Below are positions 61,957 to 64,000 of a DNA stretch of 64,000 bases, in pieces (the stretch's first letter is position 1; the number at the start of each line of letters is the position of its first letter). The DNA is from Thiohalocapsa halophila (GTDB taxonomy: Bacteria > Pseudomonadota > Gammaproteobacteria > Chromatiales > Chromatiaceae), in NCBI RefSeq assembly GCF_016583825.1, contig NZ_NRRV01000002.1, positions 62,001-126,000 on the forward strand, read 5' to 3'. Both the position numbers and the translations under genes were made by a program. Below the pieces are notes generated by a model, which searched no databases, was not told where the DNA came from, and worked only from the letters and a program-made list of their open reading frames with translations.

Positions 61957-62730
61957 ATGATGGCGATGGCGAGCGCACAGCGCGGCCGCCGGCCCCCGGC
62001 AAGCGGTGGGCGCCCGACACCCGGACTCATGCGCCAACTGCGCGAGCACACCGCAGGCGTGCATGCCGCCACCGAGGCCCTGCCGCTGATGCAGACCGTG
62101 CTCAGCCCGCGGCCCAGCCCTGCCGGCTATCGGCGCTATCTGCTGACGCTGCACGGCGTCTACACGGCCGTGGAGCCCGCCCTCTACGCGGCCGTACCGG
62201 CAGCGCTGGTCGCCGAGCTTGGCATCGCACCCAAGCTGCCGGCACTGCAACAGGACCTACAAGCCCTCCCGCCGACGACGCCGACAGCCGCGCGCGGCCC
62301 GCCGGCCGCCGGGCCGCTGGCAGCCGAGGGCCTGCGCACTCGGGTAGACCGGCTCTTGGCCGCCGCTGGGGCGCAGCGCACGGCGACGGCTCTGGGCGGG
62401 CTCTACGTGCTCGAGGGCGCCACCCTGGGCGGGCAGGTCATCGCCCGACGCTTGCGCAGCAATTGGCCCGGCGCCGCGCCCGGCAGCGGGTGGGGTACCG
62501 GTCAGGAGCTCGCACAAGCCGAGCAGGTGTCGCAGGCACCGGCGCCGGCCCCGCTGCCCACGGCATTCCTGGAGTTTCGCAGTTATCAGGGCACCGGTGA
62601 CTGGCGGCGCTTCGGGGTTGCACTAGAGGCCTGGGCGGCGCAGGCACCCGGCAGCGAGCCCGCCGTGCTGGACGGCGCGCTGCGCATCTTCGGGGCCATG
62701 CACGCCGCCTTCGCGGAGGCGGGCGGCTAG
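61957..62730 (+). CDS. bphO: Biliverdin-producing heme oxygenase
   Basis: 257 aa from the first ATG. 'LMRQLREHTAGVHAATEALPL' holds the proximal haem histidine (His36), and 'GGLYVLEGATLGGQVIARRL' is the distal helix with its Gly-rich kink. It opens haem to biliverdin, the chromophore of the phytochrome encoded next. A Pro/Ala-rich insert near residues 100-120 is unusual. Several in-frame ATGs near the start and no clear ribosome site leave the exact start open. Confidence 0.9.
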   Translation: MMAMASAQRGRRPPASGGRPTPGLMRQLREHTAGVHAATEALPLMQTVLSPRPSPAGYRRYLLTLHGVYTAVEPALYAAVPAALVAELGIAPKLPALQQDLQALPPTTPTAARGPPAAGPLAAEGLRTRVDRLLAAAGAQRTATALGGLYVLEGATLGGQVIARRLRSNWPGAAPGSGWGTGQELAQAEQVSQAPAPAPLPTAFLEFRSYQGTGDWRRFGVALEAWAAQAPGSEPAVLDGALRIFGAMHAAFAEAGG

Positions 62731-62835
62731 GCAGGCGGCCTGCGCCGGCGGGCGCAGCTCGGGCTTGCCACCCACCCAGTGCGCCTGCACTTGGCGGCAG
62801 ACACGCCAACACCACCAAATCCAAGCCGAACGCGG

Positions 62836-64000
62836 ATGACCGATCTGGACCCTGGCTTCATCGAAGAATGTGAGCGCGAGGCCCTGCACCGCATTGGGGC
62901 CATCCAGCCCTATGGCGCGCTGCTGGGCGGGCGCATCGGTGACCCCAGCATTCGCTGCGCCAGTACGCACTTGGAGGCCTGGCTCGGGGTGCCGGCCGAG
63001 CGTGCCCTCGGCCAATCCCTGCGGGGACTCTTGCAACAGGCAGGCGTCGCCTACGGCGAGCCGGCGGTGCGGCCCGAGCAGATGGCGACACTGGAGCAGG
63101 CGCTCGCCAGTACGCCGCAGTCGCGCAATGGACACGCCGAGAAGCTCGTGCTGGCGGACCTGAGCACTGGTCCGCACGGCCCCCTGGACGCGATCGTCTC
63201 GCGCACCGCCGAGAGCTGGCTGCTGGAGCTGGAGCGGGCACTACCGAGCGAGCAACAGCAGCACGCCCTGCGGCCGGTGCCCCACGCCCTCTACCGCATG
63301 CCCCATACGGCGCGGGAGTGGGACGCCCATTGCCGGCTCCTGGCGGAGGAAATGCAGCGCTTGAGCGGCTTCGGGCGGGTCATGGTCTATCGCTTCCTGC
63401 CGGACGGCTGCGGCGAGGTCATCGCCGAGGCAGCCGAGCCTGGCCTTGCCCCCTACCTCGGGCTGCGCTACCCGGCCTCCGACATCCCGCAGATCGCCCG
63501 GGACCTCTACCTCGCCAACCGACACCGCCAGATCCCGGACGTGGACGCCGAGCCGGTGCCCATCGTCGCCCTTGCCGGCTTCGAGTCTGATCTGACCTTG
63601 TCGGACCTGCGCGCCGTCTCGCCCGTGCACATCGAATACCTCCACAACATGGAGGTGACGGCGTCCCTGTCCTTCTCGGTGGTGCTGAGCGGGGCGCTCT
63701 GGGGTCTGATCGCCTGCCATCATCACGAGCCCCGTGCGGTGCCGCTGCAGATGCGCGAGCGCTGCGCCGATCTGGTGCAGGTCTTCGCCCTCGGCGTGTC
63801 CGGCTATCAGACCAACCGCCGGCTCGCCGCCGTCGGCGACAGCGACCGGGACATCGCGCGGCTGGCGGCGGACATCGCCGCCTTCGAGACCGGCGCCGAC
63901 CGCGACTTCCATGTCGCCGATGCGCTGCTCAAGCTGGTGCAGGCCGACGGCGCCGTGCTCGCGGATACCAAGGGCGGCGAGCTCGCCACCTACGGCCGCA
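62836..64000 (+). CDS. bphP: Bacteriophytochrome (N-terminal photosensory part, runs off window)
   Basis: 388 codons present, no stop. Cys12 (FIEECEREALHRIG) is the biliverdin attachment residue of true bacteriophytochromes. 'IQPYGALLG' opens the PAS domain; the GAF domain has 'RVMVYRFLPDGCGEVIAEA', the PASDIP motif (residues 213-218, D216) and His265 (SPVHIEYLHNM). The PHY domain begins near residue 320. It lies 105 bp after bphO, the usual operon. The output domain (often histidine kinase) is beyond the window. Confidence 0.95.
   Translation, partial: MTDLDPGFIEECEREALHRIGAIQPYGALLGGRIGDPSIRCASTHLEAWLGVPAERALGQSLRGLLQQAGVAYGEPAVRPEQMATLEQALASTPQSRNGHAEKLVLADLSTGPHGPLDAIVSRTAESWLLELERALPSEQQQHALRPVPHALYRMPHTAREWDAHCRLLAEEMQRLSGFGRVMVYRFLPDGCGEVIAEAAEPGLAPYLGLRYPASDIPQIARDLYLANRHRQIPDVDAEPVPIVALAGFESDLTLSDLRAVSPVHIEYLHNMEVTASLSFSVVLSGALWGLIACHHHEPRAVPLQMRERCADLVQVFALGVSGYQTNRRLAAVGDSDRDIARLAADIAAFETGADRDFHVADALLKLVQADGAVLADTKGGELATYGR

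Overview
The window is GC-rich chromosomal DNA from a gammaproteobacterium. The best fit is a halotolerant purple sulfur bacterium (Chromatiaceae/Ectothiorhodospiraceae type). Evidence: sspB-sspA next to petCBA and the Nif3/DegS pair is a gammaproteobacterial gene order; N-acetylglutaminylglutamine amide (NAGGN) osmolyte genes suggest salt adaptation; a bphO-bphP bacteriophytochrome pair suggests red/far-red light sensing. No rRNA, tRNA, CRISPR array, integrase or intact transposase was recognised. The lineage is an inference from gene content, not a search result.

Layout: 0-6 kb holds NAGGN genes (ngg partial, asnO), folE and a PIF1/RecD-like helicase. 6.4-11.9 kb is a tightly coupled four-gene membrane operon: a fused MbhD/MrpC-like protein and three NuoL/M/N-type subunits. 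It is bracketed by an inverted 16-bp repeat. 12.4-17 kb is an RND efflux pair; 17-24.6 kb is mixed core genes (LEA2-like, His-rich protein, S1 protein, aldolase-like, DUF2333, SLAC1 channel, OmpA-like). 24.8-34.2 kb is a decaying defence island: HerA-type ATPase, a conserved partner, HigA with a deleted HigB, an ATPase fragment, an N6-adenine methyltransferase remnant and VapBC. 34.3-53.9 kb is core (esterase, srmB, zf-CHCC, ilvE, glnE, mutarotase, O-methyltransferase, yqiA, TraB, AI-2E permease, sspAB, petABC, Nif3, DegS). 54-61.5 kb is a moxR-DUF58-DUF4381-batA-batB/C-batD aerotolerance-type operon. The window ends in bphO and a truncated bphP.

Points of most interest: (1) the four-gene antiporter-like module, which lacks MrpE/F/G, DabA, hydrogenase and Nuo peripheral partners; one subunit has lost the conserved TM5 glutamate. 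(2) The defence remnant, with at least six independent lesions in 9.4 kb. (3) Heptanucleotide arrays that start at or within a few bases of stop codons at four places. (4) A pair of identical-architecture operator-like palindromes at the RND operon and at the DUF2333/SLAC1 intergenic region. (5) A micro-inversion at the end of batB/C that puts it in frame with batD.
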